A stretch of DNA of 64,000 bases from Exiguobacterium acetylicum DSM 20416 (GTDB lineage Bacteria; Bacillota; Bacilli; Exiguobacteriales; Exiguobacteriaceae), in contig NZ_JNIR01000001.1 in NCBI RefSeq assembly GCF_000702605.1, positions 1,912,501-1,976,500 of the forward strand. The letters are read 5' to 3'. Made by a program: the position numbers and the translations under genes. Under the pieces are notes generated by a model that did no database searches, was not told the origin of the DNA, and was given only the letters and a program-made list of their open reading frames with translations. Position 1 is the first letter of the stretch. Each line of letters opens with the position of its first letter. Of the stretch, positions 36,225 through 45,416 are shown one piece after another.

Positions 36225-36980
36225 TCATCGATTATAGATACCAGTCTCAAACCAATTCAATACATTCCACGTCACACGTAACTTTTCGTGAATCGGAAAT
36301 TGATGCGCGTAGGCGTAAGTCTGAAGCATCGTCTTTTCGGAATGACGCGCAGCATAAGCCGTCGCGTGGCGTAAACGAACGTTTTCATCATACGCACCGT
36401 GAATCAATAACACTTCACCTTGAGGTGCGACATGAAGCGGAGAGCGAACCGCGTATGCATCAGGAACCGTGTCGGGTGTACCTCCCGTGTAGCGACGAAG
36501 CATCTTTTGCATCGTCTTCTGCTCTTCATAGGTCCATTTCAACTCGGTCACCCCTGCCCACGACACCGTTCGGGCAACTGGACGATGATGCGCAAGGAGC
36601 AATGCCATCTGCCCACCACGTGAAAATCCGAATGCGTGAACATGCGAGACACGTTGCTGCAACCAGTCAAAGGCACTGCAGGCGTCTTCGATGTCGTGAT
36701 GACCGAAGTCTTCTTTGCCCGTACCGCCTAAATTCCCCCGATAGAAAGGTGCCATGACAAAAAAGCCGGCCTGTGCGAACGCGAGCAGTCGTGTCGGTCG
36801 GACCATTCCGATCGAACGCGTTCCACCACGCAAATAGAGAATTCCCTGACCATTTGCGACTTGCGGGAGTACGATATAGGCACCGACCCGTTCCCCATCC
36901 CCTGTGGTATAGAACATCCGAAACGTACGAAACGGACCTTGACGCGGAAGTTCAAACCAATCGGCGTTCGCTAAGTACAC
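36225..36980 (-). CDS. ytmA: S9-type alpha/beta hydrolase YtmA
   Basis: The 251-residue protein resembles YtmA of Bacillus subtilis, an S9/prolyl oligopeptidase-like hydrolase. It has LYLRGGTRSIGMVRP and MAPFYRGNLGG, the nucleophile elbow GFSRGG (about residues 118-123), the acid region LLIHGAYDENV (Asp) and a terminal His (AYAHQFPIHE). Natural substrate is unknown. The start is probably GTG 36980, with GGAG seven bases upstream; a GTG at 37001 has a poorly spaced site. It overlaps the end of the Nudix gene. Confidence 0.8.
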   Translation of the reverse strand: MYLANADWFELPRQGPFRTFRMFYTTGDGERVGAYIVLPQVANGQGILYLRGGTRSIGMVRPTRLLAFAQAGFFVMAPFYRGNLGGTGKEDFGHHDIEDACSAFDWLQQRVSHVHAFGFSRGGQMALLLAHHRPVARTVSWAGVTELKWTYEEQKTMQKMLRRYTGGTPDTVPDAYAVRSPLHVAPQGEVLLIHGAYDENVRLRHATAYAARHSEKTMLQTYAYAHQFPIHEKLRVTWNVLNWFETGIYNR

Positions 36981-37425
36981 GGAGCGTCTCCGGAAGGACA
37001 CGGTCCTTCATCATGAAGCTGTATTGTCGATTCGTATCGAGACGATCAGGGAGTTCCTCGAATAGAAAAGCACCATCTGTTTCATCCACGGCAAGATGAG
37101 ACGACAATGATCCGATTTGCGCGAAATAGATGTTTTTGATGATCGTATCACCTTTTCCGGCAACACGATATTGTCCAACATATTTTAGGGAATCGATTTT
37201 CCCACCCGTCTCTTCCATCACTTCACGACGGGCGGCTTCTTCTGCTGTCTCACCTGGTTCAACCTTTCCCCCAGGAAATTCATACCCACGCTGCTTATGA
37301 TGGGTCAGCAACCATTTTCCTTCGTACACGGCAATGACCCACACGTGCAAGGGACGATCCGAGAACGGATGGTCATCAAAACTTAATTCCACTTGATTTT
37401 GATAATAATCCAAGAATGTAATCAC
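36952..37425 (-). CDS. ytkD: Nudix hydrolase YtkD (MutT-like)
   Basis: The 157-residue protein has the Nudix box GGKVEPGETAEEAARREVMEE (about residues 50-72, only the core quoted) followed by TGG and an N-terminal FLDYYQNQVELSFDD that is typical of YtkD. YtkD hydrolyses 8-oxo-dGTP and protects against mutation; I infer this here. GTG at 37425 gives a length matching the Bacillus subtilis protein and has a GAGGTG site. The gene is followed by ytmA with an overlap, so they share a transcript. Confidence 0.85.
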   Translation of the reverse strand: MITFLDYYQNQVELSFDDHPFSDRPLHVWVIAVYEGKWLLTHHKQRGYEFPGGKVEPGETAEEAARREVMEETGGKIDSLKYVGQYRVAGKGDTIIKNIYFAQIGSLSSHLAVDETDGAFLFEELPDRLDTNRQYSFMMKDRVLPETLRVLSERRLV

Positions 37426-37549
37426 GTACGTGCACCTCATTTCTTCTTCTAACTTCACTTTACCTGTTTCACGGGTATTCTAAAAGTGAAAACGCTAGGA
37501 TTACCTGTAAATCTGGAAAATGATCTCCTACTATCATCCGGTAAACGCA

Positions 37550-37590
37550 AAAAAACAGCCGATGTTCCACAAGGGAACGATCGACTGTCG
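37550..37590 (-). terminator. Terminator after pgi
   Basis: ACAG-CGAT-GTTCC pairs imperfectly with GGAAC-TCG-CTGT on the minus strand, followed by a T run. Confidence 0.8.
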
Positions 37591-37597
37591 TTTCACA

Positions 37598-38947
37598 TTA
37601 GTTCAAACGTGCTTCGAGTTCTGCTTTTTCTGCTTCGAATCCTGGTTTCCCAAGAAGCGCGAACATGTTTTTCTTGTACGCTTCGACGCCTGGCTGATCA
37701 AATGGGTTCACTCCGAGGAGGTAACCACTCATCGCACAAGCTTTTTCGAAGAAGTAGAACAGGAATCCGAGGTGATACGGTGTCATCTCTGGAAGTTCGA
37801 CCGTCAAGTTCGGTACTTGTCCATCCGTGTGCGCAAGCAACGTACCTTCTGCCGCCTTATCGTTGACGAATTGAATCGACTTGCCTGCAAGGAAGTTCAA
37901 TCCATCGAGATCCTGAGCATCTTCTTCAACCGTCAACGCATGACGCGCTTGACCGACTTTGATGACTGTCTCGAACAGGTCACGACGACCTTCTTGGACA
38001 TATTGTCCCATCGAGTGGAGATCCGTCGAGAAGTCGACTGCTGCTGGGAAGATCCCTTTGAAGTCTTTTCCTTCTGACTCGCCGTACAATTGTTTCCACC
38101 ACTCCGATACATAATGAAGTGCTGGTTCGTAGTTGACGAGAAGCTCGATCGTCTTCCCTTTCGCATAAAGCGCATTTCGGACGACCGCGTATTGATACGC
38201 TTCGTTGTCAGCTAGGTTTTCGCTCGCATAGCACTCTTGCGCGTCACGGGCACCTTGCATCAACTCTTCGATTGAAATACCAGCTGCTGCGATTGGTAAT
38301 AGACCAACCGGTGTCAAAACAGAGAAACGGCCGCCGACATCATCCGGAATGACGAAAGTTTCGTATCCTTCAGAGTCTGCGAGTGTTTTTAATGCACCGC
38401 GTGCTTTATCCGTCGTTGCATAAATCCGGTGTTTCGCTTCTGCTTTACCGTATTTTTCTTCCATGAACGATTTCAAGAGACGGAACGAAATTGCTGGTTC
38501 TGTCGTTGTACCCGATTTTGAGATGATGTTGACCGATACATCTTTTCCTTCGAGGACTTCGAATAAATCGTGCAGATACGTCGATGAGATATTATGACCT
38601 GCATAGATGATTTGTGGTGCTTTGCGATCTTCTTTTGATAACAAGTTATGGAATGAGTGTCCGAGCATCTCAATTGCAGCACGCGCACCGAGATACGAAC
38701 CGCCGATTCCGACGACTAACAACACATCAGAATCCGACTTGATTTTTTCTGCAGACGCTTGGATGCGTGCAAACTCCGCTTGATCGTAGTTCGTCGGAAG
38801 ATCTACCCATCCTAAGAAATCACTTCCTGCGCCTGTTCCTTCATGAATCGCATGGTGAAGCGTCTTTACCGTCTCCGCCATATGATCTACTTCATGTTGA
38901 CCTACAAATTGTAGGGCCTTCGAATAATCAAAACGTACTGTTGACAT
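37598..38947 (-). CDS. pgi: Glucose-6-phosphate isomerase
   Basis: The 449-residue enzyme interconverts glucose-6-phosphate and fructose-6-phosphate. It has the sugar-phosphate site [11 protein letters not shown] (about residues 79-89) and [10 protein letters not shown] (about 141-150), the [16 protein letters not shown] segment and the late Lys in [10 protein letters not shown] region. ATG 38947 has AAGGAGG upstream; an extended frame upstream lacks such a site. It lies downstream of yugJ as in Bacillus subtilis yugI-yugJ(K)-pgi. Confidence 0.96.
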   Translation of the reverse strand: MSTVRFDYSKALQFVGQHEVDHMAETVKTLHHAIHEGTGAGSDFLGWVDLPTNYDQAEFARIQASAEKIKSDSDVLLVVGIGGSYLGARAAIEMLGHSFHNLLSKEDRKAPQIIYAGHNISSTYLHDLFEVLEGKDVSVNIISKSGTTTEPAISFRLLKSFMEEKYGKAEAKHRIYATTDKARGALKTLADSEGYETFVIPDDVGGRFSVLTPVGLLPIAAAGISIEELMQGARDAQECYASENLADNEAYQYAVVRNALYAKGKTIELLVNYEPALHYVSEWWKQLYGESEGKDFKGIFPAAVDFSTDLHSMGQYVQEGRRDLFETVIKVGQARHALTVEEDAQDLDGLNFLAGKSIQFVNDKAAEGTLLAHTDGQVPNLTVELPEMTPYHLGFLFYFFEKACAMSGYLLGVNPFDQPGVEAYKKNMFALLGKPGFEAEKAELEARLN

Positions 38948-38981
38948 GCCATCGTCCTCCTTATTCATTCGCAACGAAATG

Positions 38982-39019
38982 CGACCTTCCTTTTCATTAA
39001 AACGCAAGAAGGAAGGTCG
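38982..39019. repeat. Perfect 11-base inverted repeat upstream of pgi
   Basis: CGACCTTCCTT and AAGGAAGGTCG flank a 16-base loop between yugJ and pgi. There is no T run, so it is not a standard terminator; it could be an RNA processing or protein site. Confidence 0.45.
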
Positions 39020-39060
39020 TTCAAGTCTTTTGTGAAATGAGTAGCAAATGTTACAGATTG

Positions 39061-40227
39061 TTATAGGGCAGCTGTCACGATTTGACGAACATCTTCGTTT
39101 CCAAGTGATTTGAAGTTTCCGAAGTCGCCGCGTGTCATCGCTGACTTGACGATTGAATCAACTGTATCTTCTTTGATGTCGTAATCAGCAAGACGGTTTG
39201 GCGCACCGAGTGATGTCCAGAAAGCGCTGATCGCGTCAATTGTCGCGTGTGCTGCTTCCATCTCTGATTTACCTTCCGTATCAACGTTAAAGACGTTCTC
39301 ACCGAGTGTCACGAAGCGATGTGCATTTGATTCGTCAAGCACGTGGCGCATCCAGTTCGGGAAGAGGATTGCGAGTCCACCTGCGTGCGGGATATCGTGA
39401 ACAGCTGAGACAGCGTGCTCGATGTTGTGTGATGCCCAGTCGCCGCGTGCTCCCATTTGAAGAACACCGTTAAGTGCCATCGTACCAGCGAAGAGAATCG
39501 TGCCACGAAGTTCAACGTTCTCGAGATCGTTGACGAGTTTTGGTGCTGCTTCGACGACTGCTTTCATGACACCTTCTGTCATCCGTTCTTGGACCGGTGC
39601 ATGCGCAGGGTGGAAGTATTGCTCGAGGCAGTGGCTCATCATATCGACGATACCGTAGATCGTTTGATCTTTTGGCACACTGACTGTGTACTTCGGATCA
39701 AGAATTGAGAAAGTCGGGAACGTAAGCGGGCTGCCCCAACCGTATTTCTCTTGTGTCTTCCAGTTCGTGATGACCGATCCTGAGTTCATCTCAGAACCTG
39801 TTGCTGCAAGCGTCAAGACTGTTCCGAATGGGATGACTGTTTCTGGTGTTGCTTTACCGATGACGAGATCCCACGCTTCGCCTTCATAAGGAATACCAGC
39901 AGCAATCAATTTCGTGCAGTCGATGACAGAACCGCCACCGAGTGCAAGCAATGCGTCAACGCCTGCTTCCCGTGCGATTTTGATACCGCGCTCTGCTGTC
40001 TCGATACGCGGGTTCGGTTCGACACCGTCGCATTCGACGTACTCGATTCCTGCCGCGTTGAGTTCACGTGTAACATCATCATAAACGCCGTTACGTTTGA
40101 TACTACCGCCACCAAAGACGAGCATGACTTTCTTTGCACCGAGTGCTTCGAGTTGTGGTTTCAGTTGGCTGACTTGACCGTCACCAAAAATAAGTCTTGT
40201 TGGATTGCGATATTCAAAGTTTTCCAT
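39061..40227 (-). CDS. yugJ: Iron-containing alcohol dehydrogenase (YugJ-like)
   Basis: The 388-residue group III alcohol dehydrogenase resembles NADH-dependent butanol dehydrogenases. It has the coenzyme-region [12 protein letters not shown] (about residues 92-103) and iron-binding Asp and His residues near [12 protein letters not shown] and [22 protein letters not shown] 40227 has GAGGAGG upstream. It could recycle NAD+ during fermentative growth. It lies between yugI and pgi on one strand. Confidence 0.9.
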   Translation of the reverse strand: MENFEYRNPTRLIFGDGQVSQLKPQLEALGAKKVMLVFGGGSIKRNGVYDDVTRELNAAGIEYVECDGVEPNPRIETAERGIKIAREAGVDALLALGGGSVIDCTKLIAAGIPYEGEAWDLVIGKATPETVIPFGTVLTLAATGSEMNSGSVITNWKTQEKYGWGSPLTFPTFSILDPKYTVSVPKDQTIYGIVDMMSHCLEQYFHPAHAPVQERMTEGVMKAVVEAAPKLVNDLENVELRGTILFAGTMALNGVLQMGARGDWASHNIEHAVSAVHDIPHAGGLAILFPNWMRHVLDESNAHRFVTLGENVFNVDTEGKSEMEAAHATIDAISAFWTSLGAPNRLADYDIKEDTVDSIVKSAMTRGDFGNFKSLGNEDVRQIVTAAL

Positions 40228-40322
40228 CTGTGTTGCCTCCTCAATAAGTAATGAACACCTTACATTATCCACACATTCCCCTTTCGCATCTAATTTAATG
40301 CTTATTCTATGTAAAAACCGCA

Positions 40323-40358
40323 TAAAAAAAGAGAACCGACCGATGTCGATTCTCTCAT
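40323..40358 (-). terminator. Terminator after yugI
   Basis: AGAGAA-CGAC pairs with GGTCG-TTCTCT on the minus strand over a short loop, followed by seven Ts. Confidence 0.85.
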
Positions 40359-40363
40359 GTGGC

Positions 40364-40756
40364 TTATTTTTGGAAGTTTGATTTTTCAATCCATTCTTCC
40401 AATTTACCTTTAAGAACGTTGAATCCAGGTGCTTCTTCTTGTTTGAAAGCAGGACCTGCATCGCGACGTCCAGCGTTTTTGCGTGGACCTTTCGCGCGTG
40501 CTTCACGTTTTGGAGCTTCCTGAGTTGCTTTGATCGAAAGCTTCATTTTTTTGTTAGCTTCGTCGATGTCGAGAACTTTAACAGTTACTTCATCGCCAAC
40601 TTTTACGTAATCGTTGATGTCTTTTACGTAATCGTGTGAGATTTCTGAGATGTGGACGAGACCTTGTGTTTGCTCGTCAAGTGCTACGAAAGCACCGAAG
40701 TTTTGAATACCAGTTACTTTACCAGTAACGACTTGGTCTTTTTCAAAGTTTGCCAT
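40364..40756 (-). CDS. yugI: S1-domain RNA-binding protein YugI (general stress protein 13-like)
   Basis: The 130-residue protein has one S1/OB-fold domain at residues 5-75 ([33 protein letters not shown]) and a basic, Ala-rich tail ([16 protein letters not shown]). In Bacillus subtilis YugI is general stress protein 13, ribosome-associated. No operon partner is shared; a terminator follows. The ATG at 40756 has GGGAG upstream. Confidence 0.88.
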   Translation of the reverse strand: MANFEKDQVVTGKVTGIQNFGAFVALDEQTQGLVHISEISHDYVKDINDYVKVGDEVTVKVLDIDEANKKMKLSIKATQEAPKREARAKGPRKNAGRRDAGPAFKQEEAPGFNVLKGKLEEWIEKSNFQK

Positions 40757-40900
40757 AATGTATACACTCCCTAACTAAATTCATCAACTTATAATAACAC
40801 ACTTTTCTTGTATCATAAAAAATATTTTTGGAATTTGTTTATTTTTTATTTCACAAGGGAATATTTTAGTAGCAAGACTTCAAGTATTCCCCCTGATTCT
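40757..40900 (+). other. Non-coding stretch upstream of an orphan plus-strand terminator
   Basis: No reading frame of note is present. It is AT-rich next to yugI and would hold the yugI promoter on the minus strand. Because a terminator on the plus strand follows at 40901-40930 without any upstream plus-strand gene, a short divergent RNA is conceivable. I see no direct support for a promoter. Confidence 0.3.
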
Positions 40901-40930
40901 GCCGAACTTTCCGAGTTCGGCCCTTTTTTT
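40901..40930 (+). terminator. Plus-strand terminator without an upstream gene
   Basis: GCCGAACT pairs with AGTTCGGC (loop TTCCG), followed by CC and seven Ts on the plus strand. On the minus strand no T run follows, so it can serve only rightward transcription. Confidence 0.75.
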
Positions 40931-41007
40931 GTTCTTTTACTCAATTGACCTAAAAAACAGATACCGAAAAGTGATGTGAACGACTTTCAAAACGCTCTAA
41001 TAAAAAC

Positions 41008-41128
41008 GGACAGTCTCGGTCTGCTCGCTTTCCGCGGACAAGCCCTCATGCCGCTTCAGATGCGTCACATCTTCCAGGGTCATGACGACTTGTTTTTCCG
41101 CAGGAGTCGAGCAGAACCTCACCTGTCC
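41008..41128. repeat. Folded intergenic repeat element
   Basis: Ends GGACAG and CTGTCC, then TCTGCTCG and CGAGCAGA, then CAAG/CTTG, CATG/CATG and GATG/CATC arms pair in nested order, so the 121 bases can fold into one long hairpin. The core includes GCTCGCTTTCCGCGG and CCGCAGGAGTC, resembling a dispersed intergenic repeat I recall from several Bacillaceae genomes. No transposase or reading frame is present. It lies downstream of nrdF. Confidence 0.55.
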
Positions 41129-41173
41129 TAGCGTAAAGGAAATATAGAGTAGAAGCAATCATCAATTGATTAC

Positions 41174-42217
41174 TTACAGATCGTCGAATCCATTCGCATC
41201 CGTTACTTTCGCATACGAACGTGATTTTTGTTCGAAGAAGTCTGATTTCGTCGCGTTCATCGAATCATCTGAATACGCACGAATCCATGGCATGACGTCT
41301 TCGTCGTGCCCTTCATAAAGATCCGATAATCCGATGACGCGAAGGCGTTTGTTCGCGAGATATTTAACGTAGTCACGCATTTCGCTGACGTCAAGTCCAT
41401 CTAAATCACGCAAGACATATTCGCTCCACTCGATTTCAAGATCAACGGCACGCTTGAACGTATCATAGACGAATTGTGTGAATGAGCCATCGGCATCAAT
41501 TTCCGGATGCTCTGACAAGACAGCACGTAACAATTGGCTGATGAAGTACGAGTGTTGTAATTCATCCCGTTGAATGTAGCTGATCATCGTCGATGTTCCG
41601 ACCATCTTTTGGTGACGCGCTAAGTTATAGAAGAAGGCAAAGCCTGAATAGAAGTTGATTCCTTCAAGAACGATCGAAGCAACAAGCGATTTCGCGAAGT
41701 TTTCTGGAGTCCGTTCATTTTGGAAATCTTCGTATAAATCAAGAATGAATGCATTACGCTTCATGACCATGTCATCGTCTTTCGCGATATCGAAAATCCG
41801 GTTTTGTTCAGCCAATGGAACTAAGCTGGATAAGACGTAGCTGTACGACTGATTATGAACGACTTCCTGTTGCGCGATGATAGCGAGAATCGCATGAACA
41901 GACGAATCTGATGTGAACATTGCCGATTCCAAGATATAACGTGTCTGAACCGAGTCAAGGATCGAGAGTAGCCCGATGATTCGTTTAAAGGCATCCTGTT
42001 CTCGTTCGCTCAGTTGATTCCACTGTTGCATGTCCTTCGACATTGAGATCTCATCTGGAATCCAGAAGTTCGATAATAATTGTTTGTAGATCGAATAAAA
42101 CTGTGGATACGCAATGTCGTTCCAGTTGACGATGGCACTCGTTTCGCCACCGATGATCGCTGTCGCGCGATTCGGATGACGTGCATCAAGCAGTTTGATT
42201 TTTTGTAGCTGTTCCAT
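41174..42217 (-). CDS. nrdF: Class I ribonucleotide reductase, beta (radical) subunit
   Basis: The 347-residue subunit houses the metal centre and radical. Candidate ligands are the Asp in SILDSVQ, the Glu and His in QQEVVHNQSY (with a Tyr four after the His, in the position of the radical Tyr), the Glu in VLEGINFYSGF, and Glu/His in RDELQHSYF. I call it nrdF because a flavin protein is encoded with it, but class Ib and Ia cannot be separated from this alone. ATG 42217 (AAGGAG site) overlaps the flavodoxin gene by 32 bases. Confidence 0.88.
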   Translation of the reverse strand: MEQLQKIKLLDARHPNRATAIIGGETSAIVNWNDIAYPQFYSIYKQLLSNFWIPDEISMSKDMQQWNQLSEREQDAFKRIIGLLSILDSVQTRYILESAMFTSDSSVHAILAIIAQQEVVHNQSYSYVLSSLVPLAEQNRIFDIAKDDDMVMKRNAFILDLYEDFQNERTPENFAKSLVASIVLEGINFYSGFAFFYNLARHQKMVGTSTMISYIQRDELQHSYFISQLLRAVLSEHPEIDADGSFTQFVYDTFKRAVDLEIEWSEYVLRDLDGLDVSEMRDYVKYLANKRLRVIGLSDLYEGHDEDVMPWIRAYSDDSMNATKSDFFEQKSRSYAKVTDANGFDDL

Positions 42218-42674
42218 GTGCTTCGACTCCTTCTTGCTGTAATTGAAGAATGGTCCGTTTCGTCCATTCCTTGACGAGATGCGGGCGATTGCGTGGTGAC
42301 TGTTCGATTTTCAACAGTTCTCCAGCAAGCGGTACCCCGAATTTTGAGAGATGATATGCCATCTCATCAACGGCGCGACAATATTTGACGAACATTTTGT
42401 CCCCTGTTCCAAAAACAGCTGCCTGCGGAATCGCATGCGAACTCTCCTTCAGAACGGTTCTAAGACAGTCGCGCATATCGTCGGGCAGTTGCCCATCTCC
42501 CCACGTATACGAACCAAAATAGACGATATCATAAGGCATTAACTGATACGTCGTCACTTCGTCCGCAAACAACATCGTCGGCTCGATTCCCATCTCAGAA
42601 CACGTCTTCGCGACGAGTTCTGCCACCTCCTCTGTGTTTCCACTCAATGACGCATATACGATTGCTGCCTTCAT
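42186..42674 (-). CDS. Flavodoxin in the nrd operon (possible NrdI substitute)
   Basis: The 162-residue protein is a flavodoxin: the FMN phosphate loop is SLSGNTEEVAE (residues 9-19), the second FMN loop GSYTWGDGQLPDD (about 53-65) and third loop VFGTGDKMF. It is encoded between nrdE and nrdF with AAGGAGG before the ATG and overlaps nrdF. In class Ib enzymes NrdI, a flavodoxin-like protein, activates the manganese centre of NrdF. This protein looks more like an ordinary flavodoxin than typical NrdI, but its place suggests it does that task. Confidence 0.8.
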   Translation of the reverse strand: MKAAIVYASLSGNTEEVAELVAKTCSEMGIEPTMLFADEVTTYQLMPYDIVYFGSYTWGDGQLPDDMRDCLRTVLKESSHAIPQAAVFGTGDKMFVKYCRAVDEMAYHLSKFGVPLAGELLKIEQSPRNRPHLVKEWTKRTILQLQQEGVEAHGTATKNQTA

Positions 42675-42692
42675 GATATCGTCCTCCTTATC

Positions 42693-44960
42693 TTATGATG
42701 AACACGATTCACATTCGTCGATCTCAACCGTTGTCGAACGCGTGTAGTAGATCGTCTTCATCCCGAGTTGCCACGCTTCCATGTGCATCTCGAGTAACTC
42801 TTTCGCCTTGACGTTGTTTTTCACATACAGATTGAAACTGATCGCTTGGTCGATGTGACGCTGACGTGAAGCATTTTGACGAACGCTCCATAACTGATCA
42901 ATCTCAAACGCTGATTTATAGAACCAATTCGTTTCCGGTGTTAAATCCGGAACAGTGACTGGGATCTTATAGTTTTTCTTCTCTTCCGAGTAGACTTTTT
43001 TGTAGATTGGATCAATCGATGCCGTACTACCCGCAATGATCGCCGTCGATGAGTTCGGTGCGACCGCCATCAAGTATGCGTTATGCATTCCGTACGCCGT
43101 GATGTCGGCTTGGAGACGATCCCAATCAAGTTCATCCGTCGTTTTGTAGTGGCGACGTTTGATGTACTCTCCTGTTTGCCATTCTGAACCTTCGAAGAGA
43201 CGGTACGCGCCCTTCTCTTTCGCAAGTTGCATCGACGCATCGATCGTCAAGTAAGCGATCTTCTCGTAGAGACGGTCTGCGTATTGTACCGCTTCGACCG
43301 ATTCCCAACGGATGCCCTCGAGTGCGAGCAGATGGTGCCAACCGAACGTGCCAAGACCAACGGCACGGTATTTTTGATTCGTCAATTGTGCTTGCGGAAC
43401 ATCGATCGTATTCAAGTCGATGACGTTATCAAGCATCCGCATTTGAATCGGAATTAATCGCTCTAGGACGTCAGAACGAACTGCACGTGCAAGTGCGATC
43501 GATGACAAGTTACAGACGACGAAGTCCCCTGGTGTCTTCGTGACGATGATTTTACCATCTTCCGTGTATTCTTCTGTCACGGTCGTCGGGCTCATGTTCT
43601 GCATGATTTCTGAGCAAAGGTTTGACGAGTAGATCATCCCTGCATGTTTATTCGGGTTCGCACGGTTAACCGCGTCACGGAAGAACATGTATGGCGTTCC
43701 TGTCTCAAGTTGCGAACGCATGTAGCGTTTGACGAGATCGATCGCCGGGACTGTTTTTTTGCTGAGGCGTGGTTCGTTGACACACGCTTCGTATCGTTCC
43801 GTGAAGCTGCCACCTTGCTCCGTCTCATCGAAGTAATCTTCGAGGCTGAAGCCCATGACCGTCCGAATTTCATGTGGGTCAAACAAATGCCAGTCTTCTC
43901 GTGCTTCGACGGCACGCATGAAACGGTCCGGTAAGTTAACACCTGTGAATAAGTCATGTGTCCGAAGTCGCTCATCCCCATTGTTGAGCTTCGCGTCCAG
44001 GAACTCGAGAATGTCTTTATGCCAGATGTCGAGATACACAGCGATTGATCCTTGACGCATACCGAGCTGATCGACGCTGACTGCCGTGTTGTTCAACTGT
44101 TTCATCCACGGAATGACACCGCTTGAGACACCTTTAAAGCCTTTGATATCTGATCCGCGCGAGCGAATCTTACCCATGTAGACGCCGATTCCGCCGCCAC
44201 CTTTAGAAAGTGTCGCCACGTCCGTGTTCGAGTCGTAGATACCACGTAGCGAATCATCGACTGTATCGATGAAACATGAAGAAAGTTGACCGTAAGACTT
44301 ACCAGCGTTCGAAAGCGTCGGAGTCGCAACTGTCATGTAGAGGTTCGACAATGCCCAGTAAGATTCTTTGACGAGTTCTAAACGACGTTCCTTCGGTTCG
44401 TTCTGCATCAGTGTCATCGCGATGACCATGAACCGTTCTTGTGGTAGCTCGTACAAGTTTTTGACGTGATCGCGTGCGAGGTACCGGTCTGCCAGAGTTC
44501 GAAGACCAATGTATGTGAACAAGTGATCGCGGGATGGATCAATCGTTGCCGACAGTTCGTTGATGTCTTCCTTCGAATACGCATCTAGTAAATGTTTCGT
44601 GAAGATGCCGATTTCTGTCAGTTTTTCAATCAGCGTATACAGTGAACCATATCGTTCTTCCGCTGCATATCCGCGATTTTCACCTGCTTCAAGGTATAAC
44701 CGATTTAAGTAAGTCGCTGTCGCTACGAATGTCCAGTTCGGCTCTTCTGCCTTCAACATATCGAGTGCGTGCATCGTTAACAGTTCATAGACTTGATCGG
44801 CTTGTAGGGATTTTCCTTCAAGCGCTCGGATGGCACGTTCAGTATAGCGGTCGATATCAAGTTCCGGATACGTTTCCGTCGCCTGTCGGATCACGACATA
44901 TACGTCTTCTATTGTCATTGCACCCTTAAAGATGCGTGCTGTATTCAGTGGAGATGCCAC
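42693..44960 (-). CDS. nrdE: Class I ribonucleotide reductase, alpha (catalytic) subunit
   Basis: The 755-residue catalytic chain reduces ribonucleotides. It has the redox Cys in LSSCFI, the NxCxE radical-site motif as SNLCSE, the second redox Cys in VVCNLSS, the radical-path YY in KTIYYTRST and a C-terminal CESC pair for regeneration by thioredoxin or glutaredoxin. The N terminus starts in the domain that follows the ATP-cone in longer enzymes, so no ATP-cone is seen and dATP inhibition may be absent. GTG 44960 is the start used, with GAGTGG upstream; an internal ATG is less likely. Confidence 0.92.
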   Translation of the reverse strand: MASPLNTARIFKGAMTIEDVYVVIRQATETYPELDIDRYTERAIRALEGKSLQADQVYELLTMHALDMLKAEEPNWTFVATATYLNRLYLEAGENRGYAAEERYGSLYTLIEKLTEIGIFTKHLLDAYSKEDINELSATIDPSRDHLFTYIGLRTLADRYLARDHVKNLYELPQERFMVIAMTLMQNEPKERRLELVKESYWALSNLYMTVATPTLSNAGKSYGQLSSCFIDTVDDSLRGIYDSNTDVATLSKGGGGIGVYMGKIRSRGSDIKGFKGVSSGVIPWMKQLNNTAVSVDQLGMRQGSIAVYLDIWHKDILEFLDAKLNNGDERLRTHDLFTGVNLPDRFMRAVEAREDWHLFDPHEIRTVMGFSLEDYFDETEQGGSFTERYEACVNEPRLSKKTVPAIDLVKRYMRSQLETGTPYMFFRDAVNRANPNKHAGMIYSSNLCSEIMQNMSPTTVTEEYTEDGKIIVTKTPGDFVVCNLSSIALARAVRSDVLERLIPIQMRMLDNVIDLNTIDVPQAQLTNQKYRAVGLGTFGWHHLLALEGIRWESVEAVQYADRLYEKIAYLTIDASMQLAKEKGAYRLFEGSEWQTGEYIKRRHYKTTDELDWDRLQADITAYGMHNAYLMAVAPNSSTAIIAGSTASIDPIYKKVYSEEKKNYKIPVTVPDLTPETNWFYKSAFEIDQLWSVRQNASRQRHIDQAISFNLYVKNNVKAKELLEMHMEAWQLGMKTIYYTRSTTVEIDECESCSS

Positions 44961-45034
44961 TATGAACCACTCCCATTCTCTATCGTTAAACAGGTTCGCA
45001 TTACACGATGAAATACGCTAAACTAAAAAAAGAC

Positions 45035-45082
45035 GTCCTACATATAGAAAGGACTCTACAAGTATCACTCTATATATAGACG
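45035..45082 (-). promoter_or_regulatory. Pair of NrdR boxes upstream of nrdE
   Basis: The cores CTACATATAG (45038-45047) and CTATATATAG (45070-45079) match the NrdR box core (CTATATATAG), 9 and 10 of 10 bases. They are 32 bases apart, the about three-turn spacing known for NrdR operators. The repressor NrdR would act here. A 5-base stem and T run follow at 45030, which could attenuate. Confidence 0.8.
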
Positions 45083-45180
45083 TTTTAGCCGTTTTTAAAC
45101 CTGTTAATGTACAAGATATAGGTTATCACTGAAATTCAAAAAAATAACCCCTTGCTTTGAAATTCAGGTCAAACAATTTG

Positions 45181-45204
45181 AAAAAGGCATCATGACGCCT
45201 TTTG
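45181..45204 (-). terminator. Hairpin in the nrdE upstream gap, weak terminator candidate
   Basis: AAAAGGC and GCCTTTT form a stem over eight bases, with five Ts on the minus strand. No gene lies directly upstream on that strand. The remainder of 45083-45300 holds a direct repeat TGAAATTCA (around 45131 and 45168) but nothing I can name. Confidence 0.4.
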
Positions 45205-45311
45205 AGATATATTGAGATAGCGAGTAAAATGCATTATAAGGTCAAGTGAACCGTTAAAATAAAGATGGTCCATTTCTCCTACTAGAAGAAAAATATTCTC
45301 TTCGAATTTTC

Positions 45312-45320
45312 TGATATACT
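45312..45320 (+). promoter_or_regulatory. Extended -10 promoter for the NifU_N gene
   Basis: TG, one base, TATACT is an extended -10. No good -35 is present 17 bases upstream. It lies about 95 bases before the start codon. Confidence 0.45.
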
Positions 45321-45416
45321 GAACGTATCGATCTTCCGTCTATCAGGAAGAAGGATTCAATCCATCTATCACGAAAAGACGGCATATACGTATGTACGTT
45401 GAAAGGAGCTTACCTC

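Noticed and set aside
41008-41128. The folded repeat as an insertion sequence or CRISPR unit
   Set aside because: There is no transposase frame, no target duplication visible and no repeat-spacer array.
44989-45105. AACAGGTT and AACCTGTT inverted arms flanking the NrdR boxes
   Set aside because: Arms of eight bases about 110 apart are expected by chance; no supporting T run or structure.
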